From Candidatus Bathyarchaeota archaeon (GTDB lineage Archaea; Thermoproteota; Bathyarchaeia; RBG-16-48-13; JAGMEO01): 11,925 nucleotides of DNA. Both the position numbers and the translations under genes were made by a program. Under the pieces are notes generated by a model, which was not told the origin of the DNA, ran no database searches, and worked only from the letters and a program-made list of their open reading frames with translations. Shown piece by piece: positions 1 through 7,916 of the stretch (its first letter is position 1; the number at the start of each line of letters is the position of its first letter). Where the stretch lies: positions 1-11,925 of the forward strand of contig JAUVYS010000029.1 in NCBI GenBank assembly GCA_030602965.1, read 5' to 3'.

Positions 1-34
1 AGAGTCCGCCCATTGAAAGTTTTAAGGCTTTCAT
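1..34 (-). CDS. Possible 5' end of a minus-strand gene, cut by the window edge
   Basis: On the minus strand an ATG at 34-32 opens a reading frame that runs off the left edge and reads MKALKLSMGGL. Upstream of it on that strand, around 70-90, lies an A/T-rich stretch that could be a TATA box. There is no clear Shine-Dalgarno sequence. Eleven residues are too few to name a family. The other possibility is that 1-77 on the plus strand is the 3' end of a gene: one plus frame stays open from the edge to a TAA at 75-77. The call is weak. Confidence 0.2.
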   Translation of the reverse strand, partial: MKALKLSMGGL

Positions 35-41
35 CAGTCCA

Positions 42-61
42 CGGCCCCAACCGGCCCCAAC
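42..61. repeat. Two tandem copies of a 10-bp unit
   Basis: CGGCCCCAAC occurs twice, head to tail, at 42-51 and 52-61, followed by another C. It is a G+C-rich island in otherwise A+T-rich intergenic DNA. If a minus-strand gene starts at 34, the repeat lies in its leader and reads as two G-rich units there. A short duplication by slippage is the simplest explanation. No function can be assigned. Confidence 0.6.
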
Positions 62-125
62 CAGAATACAAAATTAAATAAATACGATATATGTGTTTTT
101 ATTTCTAGATATCACTTTAAAAAAC

Positions 126-138
126 CGAAATGTTTAAG
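126..138 (+). promoter_or_regulatory. Probable archaeal promoter (BRE/TATA) of the 5S rRNA gene
   Basis: CGAAATGTTTAAG places a TTTAAG TATA-like core at 133-138, about 28 nt before the first paired base of the 5S rRNA (164). A purine-rich BRE-like stretch lies just upstream. The spacing is that of archaeal TBP/TFB promoters. It suggests that the 5S gene is transcribed on its own rather than from an rRNA operon. Confidence 0.5.
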
Positions 139-163
139 CGTGATTTCATGTTTCAAGAATATC

Positions 164-291
<128 letters not shown>

Positions 292-325
292 CTTATCTAT
301 TAAGGTTCAACTGTAAAAGCTTAAA

Positions 326-333
326 CTTTATAA
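326..333 (+). promoter_or_regulatory. Probable TATA box of the DUF1512 gene pair
   Basis: CTTTATAA at 326-333 predicts a transcript start near 355. That leaves a leader of about 20 nt containing GGAG (364-367) upstream of the TTG start at 377. Confidence 0.4.
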
Positions 334-376
334 CGATCCTAAATTAGTTTATTCTGAAATATCGGAGACATGTTTT

Positions 377-1495
377 TTGACCTTTTCAATTTTTTCGCAG
401 TTAGAAGCTGAAGGCTCTCCATTTGGCTACATCTTTAACATTCTTTACTTGCTGTTTTTCCTGATCTTCATGCTTTATGGACAGAAGATACAGATGTGGA
501 CTATGCTCAGGGAGATAAACAGCGCGGTGGGAAAGCTGAAGAAATACAAAGACGACGCACGTAACGTTGCTATCTCAGAAATCAAAGAGACCAGTGGAAC
601 CGAAACTGACCCAACACCTAGAGTGGACCAGTATTTGGAGTACTTTACTACTTTTCCCAGCAGTCTTGACCCTGCAGGTATTGTTTCTAAGCTTGAACAC
701 ATCATCGACGTCAGAGACCAGAGGTTTAAAGATGAAATCAAGATCATAGCCCCTGGGATTGATGAGACTAAAGCAAGCAACCTTGAAGGTGTCTTGGAGG
801 TCGCTCTGGCCTTGAATTATGTTTACAGGGTGGTGAGACATTTTTATCTTCTCGGAAGGAAGATGATGAGCTATTTTGTTATTATGCAGATCCAAATGCA
901 ATTACCCATCCTTATGCAGCAGGCTAAGGCTTATGCTGGCGCTGTTAAGGCGTTTGCTTATGGCCAACCAATAGGTGACGGTGCGGGAGCGATGGTAGCT
1001 GCTAAATTGATGCATGGCAAGAAATACAGTGAAATCGCGAAGGACATCGTTGCTTCACAGATATCTATACAGGGACGAAAGGTTTTCGTGTTAAAGGCAA
1101 AGGGGCCAGGAGCGAACATTGGGAAGTATGGTGTTGCAATCCAGAAACTCATCAAGAGGAATAAGAAGAAAGCCACAGTGATAATGATTGATGCTGGTTT
1201 GAAGTTTGAAGGAGAAAAAACAGGCAGCACCGTTGAAGGTGTTGGCACAGCCATTGGTGGAATTGGAATTGATCAGTTCAAGATTGAAGAAGTTGCCTCC
1301 AAGTTTAAAATTCCGTTGAACAGCGTGGTCATAAGGATGTCTATCGCTGAGTCGGTGGCGCCCATGAAGAAAGAGCTGATTGACGGGGTCAACGAAGCGT
1401 TGGCGAAGGTGCGGAGACTCATTAAAGAACGCACCAAGAAAGGCGACATTGTAATCGTGGTTGGTGTCGGGAATACTGTTGGAATAGGACAGTGA
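377..1495 (+). CDS. DUF1512 family membrane-anchored protein
   Basis: This is a 372-residue protein that I recognise as the archaeal DUF1512 family, whose function is not established to my knowledge. Residues 14-35 form one hydrophobic N-terminal membrane segment, followed by a basic, charged stretch (KIQMWTMLREIN, KKYK). The rest is a soluble alpha/beta region with a glycine-rich C-terminal half (GPGANIGKYG, EGVGTAIGGIGID) and a terminal GVGNTVGIGQ. This implies a membrane-anchored cytosolic domain. The start is TTG at 377 with GGAG at 364-367. An ATG at 370 is in another frame, and no other start lies in frame back to the TAA at 314. The downstream membrane/zinc-ribbon gene follows after 6 nt, so the two probably form an operon. 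The family call rests on memory of the length and glycine-rich motifs, not on a search. Confidence 0.75.
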   Translation: MTFSIFSQLEAEGSPFGYIFNILYLLFFLIFMLYGQKIQMWTMLREINSAVGKLKKYKDDARNVAISEIKETSGTETDPTPRVDQYLEYFTTFPSSLDPAGIVSKLEHIIDVRDQRFKDEIKIIAPGIDETKASNLEGVLEVALALNYVYRVVRHFYLLGRKMMSYFVIMQIQMQLPILMQQAKAYAGAVKAFAYGQPIGDGAGAMVAAKLMHGKKYSEIAKDIVASQISIQGRKVFVLKAKGPGANIGKYGVAIQKLIKRNKKKATVIMIDAGLKFEGEKTGSTVEGVGTAIGGIGIDQFKIEEVASKFKIPLNSVVIRMSIAESVAPMKKELIDGVNEALAKVRRLIKERTKKGDIVIVVGVGNTVGIGQ

Positions 1496-1501
1496 GTTGA
1501 A

Positions 1502-1903
1502 ATGGCTTCTGGTGGAAGAACTATCTCTCTTATGCTCCTTGTTTTCATCGCAAGCGCGTTAATCATGATCTTTTTATCTGCTCAAAGCCTTTTTACGGCT
1601 TATGAGCTCTATTACCAAGGTCTGACGGAGCAGGCGTTATACTATTTTATATATGGGATAATCGGATTAGCTCTTGCAGCTTATACAGTCTTGCAATTTA
1701 GAAAAAGAACGAGTCTACTAGCCATGAAAGAGTTGGAAATTATCACTGTCACAGAATGCCAGAAGTGTGACTTCAAGAACATAAGAAAATTCGTTAAAGG
1801 CGACTTCGTCATGAAAGAAGCAGACGACTGCCCTAAATGCAAAAAGCCAATATTGATCACAGCAATCTATCAAAAACCAGAGGCAAAAAAGAAAACCAGT
1901 TAA
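1502..1903 (+). CDS. Small two-TM membrane protein with C-terminal zinc ribbon
   Basis: This 133-residue protein has two hydrophobic helices at about residues 8-34 and 46-66, which predict a hairpin in the membrane. A C-terminal cytosolic zinc ribbon follows, with CxxC knuckles at C86/C89 and C110/C113 (CQKC and CPKC). The tail is lysine-rich. It has no catalytic motif; a zinc ribbon of this kind usually mediates protein or nucleic-acid binding. It starts with ATG 6 nt after the DUF1512 stop, so the two are likely co-transcribed and may act together at the membrane. It ends 3 nt before the stop of the convergent map gene. I do not recognise a named family. Confidence 0.75.
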   Translation: MASGGRTISLMLLVFIASALIMIFLSAQSLFTAYELYYQGLTEQALYYFIYGIIGLALAAYTVLQFRKRTSLLAMKELEIITVTECQKCDFKNIRKFVKGDFVMKEADDCPKCKKPILITAIYQKPEAKKKTS

Positions 1904-1906
1904 GCT

Positions 1907-2809
1907 CTAAACCGTTGTCACTTCGCAACCATCTCTTGTGACGATAACTGTGTGTTCAGCTTGAGCCACTACTGAACTGCTTTTTTCCACGAGAACGGGG
2001 TAACCTGTAACGTTTTTACTGGCTAAAAGCTTTGAAAAAGCCTGGTTGAAATCCCCTCTTGGAAGCTCGTTTATAATCCAGCGTGCTGAAAAGGGCAAAT
2101 TTCTGAAGTTTGTTTTTATCGCTTTCATAAGCTGCTTCGCCTTTTCATCTTTAACCGATCTCTCTTTTTGAAATCTGTAAATGTAAGCATCATTTGTACT
2201 TTTTACCTCTCCAGCTGCTTGTGGTAAAGTAACGAAGGGCTCTATCGCGTAGACCTCGCCTTCATCTAGTTTCGATCCGTTAATTTTACCTACATTCGGT
2301 ATTGACTTCCCTGTGTGAAGCATAAACCTAGCTAGTTGATGGCCTGTAAGGTTCCAGATAGGCTTGAAGCCATACCGTTTTATAACTTTCTCAACAGCAT
2401 CACCAACCTCAGAAGCTTTCACTCCTGGCCGAATCGTTTTTATCGCTCGTCCTAAACATTCTTCCGCTGTTTTTATCATGTCTTCATGTTCAACGCTTAA
2501 GCCAACGGATGTTGCTGTGTCTGCGATGTAGCCATTAATGTGAACGCCGATGTCTACTTTCACAATAGCGTCTACAGGTATTGTTTTTGCTTCCATTGGA
2601 GGAGGAGAATAATGAGCAGCGACATTGTTTATGCATATGTTGATTGGAAAAGCAGGTTTCCCTCCCTTATCTCTGATCATATTCTCAAGCTTCTCGCAGA
2701 TGTCGAGAACCGAAGCTCCAACTTCAACAAGCTTATGAGCTTCGTTTCTGACGTTGCACGCTATCTGGCCTGCTTTTCTGTAATTCTTCAATGCTTCTTC
2801 GGGTAACAA
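1907..2809 (-). CDS. map: Methionine aminopeptidase, type II
   Basis: This cytosolic metalloprotease removes the initiator methionine from new proteins when the second residue is small. Numbering from the chosen start, the five metal ligands of the pita-bread fold are visible: D86 (VKVDIGVH), D97 (YIADTA), H157 (TGHQLARF), E190 (YAIEPF) and E285 (QAEHTV). The substrate-side His66 is in AAHYSPPP. The 60-residue insert before the last ligand marks the archaeal/eukaryotic type II. I chose TTG at 2809 because AGGGA lies 7 nt upstream and the resulting N-terminus (LPEEALKNYRKAGQIA) fits the family, giving 300 residues. A longer frame from TTG at 2854 (315 residues) has no Shine-Dalgarno sequence but cannot be excluded. 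The gene is divergent from coaD and converges on the zinc-ribbon gene, whose stop is 3 nt away. Confidence 0.93.
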   Translation of the reverse strand: MLPEEALKNYRKAGQIACNVRNEAHKLVEVGASVLDICEKLENMIRDKGGKPAFPINICINNVAAHYSPPPMEAKTIPVDAIVKVDIGVHINGYIADTATSVGLSVEHEDMIKTAEECLGRAIKTIRPGVKASEVGDAVEKVIKRYGFKPIWNLTGHQLARFMLHTGKSIPNVGKINGSKLDEGEVYAIEPFVTLPQAAGEVKSTNDAYIYRFQKERSVKDEKAKQLMKAIKTNFRNLPFSARWIINELPRGDFNQAFSKLLASKNVTGYPVLVEKSSSVVAQAEHTVIVTRDGCEVTTV

Positions 2810-2893
2810 AATATTTCCCTTGTAAAAAATTTGTTTGACAATATTATCAGTCAAGACTTAATTAGCGTTTACTACAAAGATTGAAGTCTACAA

Positions 2894-2918
2894 ATCTTTT
2901 TATTCATTTAATAAAAAG
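2894..2918. promoter_or_regulatory. Divergent promoter region of map (minus) and coaD (plus)
   Basis: On the plus strand, TTTAATAAAAAG at 2907-2918 predicts a coaD transcript start near 2937, leaving a short leader with the GAGGT ribosome-binding site. On the minus strand, GAATAAAAAG (complement of 2896-2905) predicts a map start near 2876. The two TATA-like elements are almost abutting, so factor binding at one could affect the other. No operator repeat is visible. Confidence 0.4.
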
Positions 2919-2942
2919 CTAATCCCAATAGAATTCTATGAT

Positions 2943-2947
2943 GAGGT
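2943..2947 (+). promoter_or_regulatory. Ribosome-binding site that selects a CTG start for coaD
   Basis: GAGGT at 2943-2947 matches the anti-Shine-Dalgarno sequence and lies 7 nt before CTG at 2955. CTG is the only near-cognate start in the coaD frame at that distance. The two ATGs at 2938 and 2941 lie in another frame and hit TAA at 2947-2949. Confidence 0.5.
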
Positions 2948-2954
2948 AAGGTCT

Positions 2955-3437
2955 CTGAGGCAGAAAAGAAGGTTCTCTTGCGTTGGCATAGGTGGAACCT
3001 TTGACCATCTACATAAAGGACATAAAGCCCTCATTAACAAGGCTTTAGAGGTAGGTGACGTGGTTCTCATCGGTCTTGCAACTGATGAAATGGCTGAGAA
3101 ATTAAAAAAGAGGCATCCTGTAACCTCCTATGAAGAAAGGAAAAGTAATCTTGAACAATTTCTAAGAGAAAATGATGTTTATGAAAGGGTTCAAATCCTT
3201 CCCTTAGGAGATCCTTATGGACCTGCAGCAAGTAGAGAGAATCAAGAGGCAATTGTTGTCAGCACCGAAACAGCTCCACGAGTGGAAGATATCAACAAGT
3301 TAAGACAGAACAGAGGTTTCAAGGCTTTAGAAGTAATGGTTGTTAACATGGTTCTTGCAGAAGATGGTAAACCCATCTACTCTACACGTATTCATTTAGG
3401 TGAGATAGACCAAGAAGGAAGAACACTAGATTACTAA
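2955..3437 (+). CDS. coaD: Phosphopantetheine adenylyltransferase (archaeal type), apparent CTG start
   Basis: The enzyme transfers AMP from ATP to 4'-phosphopantetheine, giving dephospho-CoA in coenzyme A synthesis. It belongs to the nucleotidyltransferase superfamily. The ATP-binding signature GGTFDHLHKGH is at residues 13-23 (HxGH at 20-23). The C-terminal YSTRIHLGEID, at about 142-152, is the archaeal equivalent of the ISSTxxR motif. The first ATG, TTG or GTG in frame is the GTG at 3060, which would delete the whole HxGH motif. The frame is open upstream with no ATG, GTG or TTG, but CTG at 2955 has a good GAGGT 7 nt upstream and gives a normal 160-residue protein. Either CTG is the real start or an indel has been introduced near the ATGs at 2938/2941. 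The gene converges on trpS with 8 nt between the stops. Confidence 0.88.
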   Translation: MRQKRRFSCVGIGGTFDHLHKGHKALINKALEVGDVVLIGLATDEMAEKLKKRHPVTSYEERKSNLEQFLRENDVYERVQILPLGDPYGPAASRENQEAIVVSTETAPRVEDINKLRQNRGFKALEVMVVNMVLAEDGKPIYSTRIHLGEIDQEGRTLDY

Positions 3438-3445
3438 TTCTGCAG

Positions 3446-4597
3446 CTAGCCTTTCCAAGGTAGTTTGATGTTAATTTTATTGTCTGCGAGAAACTCATCT
3501 ACCTTGTCTTTCGCTTTCTCGCGCTTCTTCTGATGTTCCTTCAGAAAAGGCTGCACTTTGTCCAGTAGTATTTGTTTGCATTCTCCGCATAGCATTTTGC
3601 CTGTTTCGCAGAGGTTGTGGAGTTCTTTAATCTTATCATCATCTTTTTCGAACATGTAATACAGGTACTGATGAACAGAACAAATGTTTGGGTTTCCACC
3701 AAGTCTTCTCTGCTCTTTTACTGTGGCTCGTCCACCTGTGAATGCGTTCTTGATCTTTTTCTCTACTATTTCTGGTTCGTCAATTGTGAAGATACAGGTC
3801 TCTGGTATGGAAGCAGACATCTTACCGCCTTTTCCTAGGCCTGGCATGAACTTACTGTGAATTTGAGCCGGCTTATAGAAGCCAAGTTTATGGGCTGCGT
3901 CCCTTGTAACTCTCCAGTAAGGGTCTTGATCTATTGCTGCAGGAATCAGGCAAGGAACGTTTTTACCTTCAAGTATCGATGGTAAGAAGGCTGGAACAGC
4001 TTGTATCGACGGGAAGAACACTATACCGATATTTGAGTTATCGGTGAAGCCAAAGACTGCCTTTGCCGTAGACAATGTTACGTGTTTCGCTACGTTCAGG
4101 GCAATATTGTACATGGTTCTTGCGCATCTCATATCTGATATTACAAGTGTCTTTTTTGGGTCGAATCCAAGAGCTATCAGGTCTAGAAGGTTATCGTAGG
4201 TGTGGTTTAGTGCCATTTTAGAGGTCATTTTCGGAGTAATGAGGTATTTTTCATCATCTGTCATCTGAAAATATAATTTTGCGTCAAAGGAGTCTTGGAG
4301 GTACTTTGTGAACACCCACGGAATGAGGTGACCAAGATGAACTGGGCCAGATGGGCCTCTACCAGTGTATAAAGCAAATTTCTCTCCATTCTCGTATTTG
4401 TCTAGAAGCCAGTCAAGGTCTCTGTGAGAAAAGAAGACTCCTCTCCGAAGCTGCATGTGAAGCTTGCCAGCGTGTTTTTCAATTTTTTTAAGAAGCTTTC
4501 CGCTCAGAGGTTTTGTGCCAAATTTCTCGATCAGCTTCTTGTAATCTATCTTGCCAACGACTTCCCATGGTGTCACTATCATTTCTTCAATGCCCAT
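3446..4597 (-). CDS. trpS: Tryptophanyl-tRNA synthetase
   Basis: This cytosolic class Ic synthetase charges tRNA(Trp) with tryptophan. The class I signatures are both present: GPSGPVHLGH (HIGH motif at about residues 87-90) and KMSAS (about 259-263), the form usual in archaeal and eukaryotic TrpRS. The tryptophan-pocket segment AAIDQDPYWR is at about 220-229. Length (383 residues) is normal. I chose ATG at 4597 because on the minus strand GGTGA lies 5 nt upstream. The frame also opens with GTG at 4606 (386 residues), but that GTG is part of the ribosome-binding site. The C-terminal part carries a CxxC (LCGEC) and a helical, lysine-rich end. It is divergent from pheS and convergent with coaD. 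Confidence 0.95.
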   Translation of the reverse strand: MGIEEMIVTPWEVVGKIDYKKLIEKFGTKPLSGKLLKKIEKHAGKLHMQLRRGVFFSHRDLDWLLDKYENGEKFALYTGRGPSGPVHLGHLIPWVFTKYLQDSFDAKLYFQMTDDEKYLITPKMTSKMALNHTYDNLLDLIALGFDPKKTLVISDMRCARTMYNIALNVAKHVTLSTAKAVFGFTDNSNIGIVFFPSIQAVPAFLPSILEGKNVPCLIPAAIDQDPYWRVTRDAAHKLGFYKPAQIHSKFMPGLGKGGKMSASIPETCIFTIDEPEIVEKKIKNAFTGGRATVKEQRRLGGNPNICSVHQYLYYMFEKDDDKIKELHNLCETGKMLCGECKQILLDKVQPFLKEHQKKREKAKDKVDEFLADNKINIKLPWKG

Positions 4598-4622
4598 GGT
4601 TTTCACCCTTTGTCTCGAATGT

Positions 4623-4678
4623 ATTATAAAGTAGGATAGATCTTTAGAAACGTTGTCTTTTAATTAATGTAATATAAA
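4623..4678. promoter_or_regulatory. Divergent promoters of trpS (minus) and pheS (plus)
   Basis: TATAAA at 4673-4678 predicts a pheS transcript start near 4700, just before the gene. On the minus strand the complement of ATTATAAAG (4623-4631) predicts a trpS start near 4601, giving a very short leader. The spacer between them is A/T-rich with no obvious operator, attenuator or leader peptide. Confidence 0.45.
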
Positions 4679-4707
4679 GTTTTGATCAGAATAAAGGTGG
4701 GGAGCTC

Positions 4708-6225
4708 TTGTTGGCTGAATTTCATCAGCTTGAAATTAAACTACTACAGGCCCTCAGGGAAGACTGTAGGCTTAGTTTTGAAGAAGTGAAGGACAAAGCA
4801 TGCATCTCTGGAGACTCAGTATCGAGAGCTGCACTATGGTTGTCTTCAAAAAACCTCTTGAAGATAGAGAGAAAGCAGCGAACAATAGTACAATTGGGCT
4901 CTGAGGGTAAGAGGTTTGTAAAAGAAGGGGTGCTTGAAAGGATTCTAGTTCAATCTATTTTGGAAGCTGATGGAAAAAGCCTCATTGAAGACTTATCAAA
5001 AATTTCTGGGCTCAGCGATGAAGATGTGAAGATTGCTATTGGATGGGCGCGTAGAAAGAAGTGGTTGCGTTTTAAGAAAGAAGAAGGAAAAACAGTTCTA
5101 TTGGTCCAGAGTACGCCTGATGTTGAGCCTGATGAAAAGTTGTTAGAAGTCCTCAATAAGGGCTACGTAATACTTGAAGAGTTAGATAATGAGCTCCTGA
5201 CTGGTTTAGAAGCTCTGAAGAGTAGACCTAACGTTCTTGTTTTTAAAGAAGAAGCTGACCGCTTCCTTGCTCTCACCGATAAAGGGTTGGAAGCTGCTAA
5301 GAAAATCACCAAGATAAAAGAAGAAGCCAGTCAATTAACTCCAGAACTTATTCAGTCAGGTAACTGGCGTCAGATTAAACTTAGAAAATACAACATAAAA
5401 GCGCCAGTCTCCAATACTTGGCCAGGTAAAAAGCAACCCTACAAGAGGTTTCTCGATGAACTGAAGGAGAAACTTGTAGCTTTCGGTTTTAAGGAGATGG
5501 CTGGTTCAATAGTAGAGTTGATGTTCTTCAACTGTGATGCTCTTTTCATGCCACAGGACCATCCAGCCCGAGAGATTCATGATATTTACCTAGTGAAAGA
5601 ACCTCGTCATGGCGACCTCTCATCTTACAGAAAGTTCGTTGGAAACGTTAAAAACACACATCAGGATGGATGGAAAACAGGATCTACTGGTTGGAAGAGC
5701 CGTTATTCCATACGGGAAGCAAGCAGCCTCGTATTGAGAAGTCACGGAACAGCGTTAAGTGCTCGAACATTAGTAAATAAAGGGCTAGAGATTCCTGGAA
5801 AGTATTTTTCTATCTCTCGCTGCTATAGACCTGACGTAGTTGATAGAAGTCATTTAACTGAGTTCAACCAGATCGAGGGAATTGTCGTTGGTAAAGAATT
5901 AACTTTCAGAGATCTACTAGGTGTCCTTGATAAATTTGCGAGAGAGGTTGCAGAAGCTGATAAAGTAAGATTTCGCCCCGACTACTTCCCTTTCACCGAG
6001 CCTAGCGTCGAACTCTCCGCATTCAAAAAAGGGTATGGATGGGTTGAGTTTGGAGGCGCTGGACTGTTTAGACCTGAGGTTTGTTTGCCCTTAGGCGTTG
6101 ATGTGCCTGTTATTGCCTGGGGTCTCGGTGTTGACAGACTCTTCATGATGAAGGGGGAAATCGATGATATAAGAAGCCTTTTCACTCGGGATCTTGAATG
6201 GTTGCGGAGGCAGGGGTTGAGATAA
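4708..6225 (+). CDS. pheS: Phenylalanyl-tRNA synthetase alpha subunit
   Basis: This is the catalytic alpha chain of the (alpha-beta)2 class II synthetase that charges tRNA(Phe). The 505-residue length is the archaeal/eukaryotic size. The first ~200 residues are winged-helix-like segments (tRNA-binding DBD region). The C-terminal half is the catalytic core: ALFMPQDHPAREIHD, then SHGTALSAR, the motif 2 region ISRCYRPDVVDRSH with LTEFNQIEG, and motif 3 with FGGAGLFRPEV and GLGVDR. The phenylalanine-pocket segment FTEPSVEL is present. The start is TTG at 4708 or the adjacent TTG at 4711; GGTGGGGAG at 4696-4704 serves both. The stop TAA shares its last base with the pheT ATG, so the subunits are translationally coupled. 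Confidence 0.96.
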   Translation: MLAEFHQLEIKLLQALREDCRLSFEEVKDKACISGDSVSRAALWLSSKNLLKIERKQRTIVQLGSEGKRFVKEGVLERILVQSILEADGKSLIEDLSKISGLSDEDVKIAIGWARRKKWLRFKKEEGKTVLLVQSTPDVEPDEKLLEVLNKGYVILEELDNELLTGLEALKSRPNVLVFKEEADRFLALTDKGLEAAKKITKIKEEASQLTPELIQSGNWRQIKLRKYNIKAPVSNTWPGKKQPYKRFLDELKEKLVAFGFKEMAGSIVELMFFNCDALFMPQDHPAREIHDIYLVKEPRHGDLSSYRKFVGNVKNTHQDGWKTGSTGWKSRYSIREASSLVLRSHGTALSARTLVNKGLEIPGKYFSISRCYRPDVVDRSHLTEFNQIEGIVVGKELTFRDLLGVLDKFAREVAEADKVRFRPDYFPFTEPSVELSAFKKGYGWVEFGGAGLFRPEVCLPLGVDVPVIAWGLGVDRLFMMKGEIDDIRSLFTRDLEWLRRQGLR

Positions 6226-7904
6226 TGCCTACAATTGAAGTCATATTTAATGATCTGCAGCGACTCGTTGGCAGTAGATTGCCACGAGAACCTGAAAAGT
6301 TGAGTGAAGTCCTCTCTTATGTTAAGGGCGAAGTGGAGTCTTTTGAAGATGAGGTAGTGAAGATTGAAATTAAAGATGGAAATCGCCCAGATCTCTGGAC
6401 TGTTGAAGGTGTCGCCCGAGAGCTGAAGGGCGCCCTTGGCATAGAAAAAGGACTGAAAGCATACAAAGTCGAAGGATACTCAACTGTTGAGGTTCATGTA
6501 GATCCTAAACTTGAAAAAATTCGACCTTATATTGGGGCTGCTGTCATTAAAAATGTCAAGCTGAACAATGATGCATTACGTGGTGTCATAAATCTTCAGG
6601 AAAAGCTGGATCAGACCTACGGAAGAAAGAGAAAAAGGACTTCCATTGGTCTTTACAACTTTGACCTCGTTAAACCACCACTATACTACAGCGCTGTCAA
6701 ACCAACAGCTGTTAGTTTTGTTCCTCTTGATTTCAGCGAAAAAATGAGTTTGAAAGAGATCTTGGAAAAACATCCTAAAGGTTTAGAGTTTGGGCACATC
6801 GTCAAAAATCAACATTTCTGGCCAATATTCACGGACTCCAAAGACCAGATTCTCTCATTTCCTCCCATTATCAACTCTAACGATCTTGGAAAGGTAACTG
6901 AAGAAGTTGAAAATGTGTTAATAGAGGTTACAGGAACCTCATTGGAAACTCTCATGAACACATTAACCATTGTCACGGTCTCGCTTGCTGATAGAGGTGG
7001 AAAAATCTACTCAGCTAAAATCTTCTACCCTTACAAAGACGTAAAGACCGTTGTCACTCCAAAATTTGAAAACAAAACGATGACGATACCAACAAAACTT
7101 TTCAACGAAATTCTCGGATTAAACTTGAGCCTTAAAGACATAACTGATAACTTAAAGAAAGCCAGATACGGAGCCTCCGCCACCCCAGAGAGAGTCATTA
7201 TTGAAGTCCCTTGCTATCGAGTTGACATCATGCACGCTGTCGATGTCATCGAAGACGTTGGAATAATGTATGGCTATAACAATATCGAGCCGAGGTGGCC
7301 GCAACTAGCTACCATAGGTGAAACTAGTCAAAAGGAAAAAATCTCCGATCTTGTTCGTGAAGTTATGATCGGTCTTGGTTTCCAAGAAGTTTTAACTTTC
7401 TCGATGACAAACAAAGAACACCTTTTTGATAAGATGTGTGTGGAAAAGATGGCTGTCGTAGAGGTTTCTAACCCAAAGACATTAACGTATACTTGTCTCA
7501 GAAACTGGTTGATTCCGAGCCTCATAGAATTCCTGAGTAATAACACCCACGTTGAATATCCTCAAAAAATATTCGAAGTTAGTGACTGCGTTCTATTCGA
7601 TGAACGGTCTGAAACCAAAACAAGAGATGTCAGAAAGCTTGCCTGTATAAACAGTCATTCAACTTCAAACTTTAATGAAACAAAAGCAGTCTTAGACTCG
7701 TTGTTCCTAAACTTGGCACTCAACTATCAACTTGAGGAGATACGTCACGGGAGCTTTATTGAAGGAAGAACCGGTAAGATACTTGTCAAAGGAGAAAAAG
7801 TAGGCATAATTGGAGAATTAAACCCAGAGGTACTTGAGCACTGGAAGCTCGGAACCCCCTCAGCGGGCTTCGAGGTTGACTTGGACAAAATTTTTGAAAT
7901 TTAA
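6225..7904 (+). CDS. pheT: Phenylalanyl-tRNA synthetase beta subunit
   Basis: This is the beta chain of PheRS, which carries the editing and tRNA-binding modules. The 559-residue protein has the archaeal layout. An N-terminal B1 part opens with MPTIEV. The B3/B4 domain (about residues 100-245) hydrolyses mischarged Tyr-tRNA(Phe) in this family. B5 is at about 275-350 (MTIPTKLFNEILGLNL, then PCYRVDIMHAVDVIEDV), and a catalytic-like domain occupies about 365-559 (LGFQEVLTFSM, GELNPEVLEHW). I chose ATG at 6225, which overlaps the pheS stop by one base, with GGGGTTGA just upstream. An in-frame ATG at 6198 lies inside pheS and would add nine residues not typical of the family. After the stop comes a T7 run (7913-7919) that may help end the transcript. 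Confidence 0.95.
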   Translation: MPTIEVIFNDLQRLVGSRLPREPEKLSEVLSYVKGEVESFEDEVVKIEIKDGNRPDLWTVEGVARELKGALGIEKGLKAYKVEGYSTVEVHVDPKLEKIRPYIGAAVIKNVKLNNDALRGVINLQEKLDQTYGRKRKRTSIGLYNFDLVKPPLYYSAVKPTAVSFVPLDFSEKMSLKEILEKHPKGLEFGHIVKNQHFWPIFTDSKDQILSFPPIINSNDLGKVTEEVENVLIEVTGTSLETLMNTLTIVTVSLADRGGKIYSAKIFYPYKDVKTVVTPKFENKTMTIPTKLFNEILGLNLSLKDITDNLKKARYGASATPERVIIEVPCYRVDIMHAVDVIEDVGIMYGYNNIEPRWPQLATIGETSQKEKISDLVREVMIGLGFQEVLTFSMTNKEHLFDKMCVEKMAVVEVSNPKTLTYTCLRNWLIPSLIEFLSNNTHVEYPQKIFEVSDCVLFDERSETKTRDVRKLACINSHSTSNFNETKAVLDSLFLNLALNYQLEEIRHGSFIEGRTGKILVKGEKVGIIGELNPEVLEHWKLGTPSAGFEVDLDKIFEI

Positions 7905-7916
7905 AGAGAGGGTTTT

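Noticed and set aside
7..16. CGCCCATTGA shared by the left edge and the 3' part of the structured RNA (8205-8214)
   Set aside because: A single 10-bp match in a 12-kb window is expected by chance, and the flanks do not match.
2938..2958. C/D box sRNA: ATGATGA (C box) followed by CTGA (D' box) 10 nt later
   Set aside because: The spacing is right for a C-D' guide, but there is no C' or second D box nearby and the stretch is better explained as the ribosome-binding site and start of coaD.
6198..6224. Longer PheT starting at ATG 6198
   Set aside because: It lies inside pheS, adds nine unconserved residues, and ATG 6225 makes the usual MPTIEV start overlapping the pheS stop.
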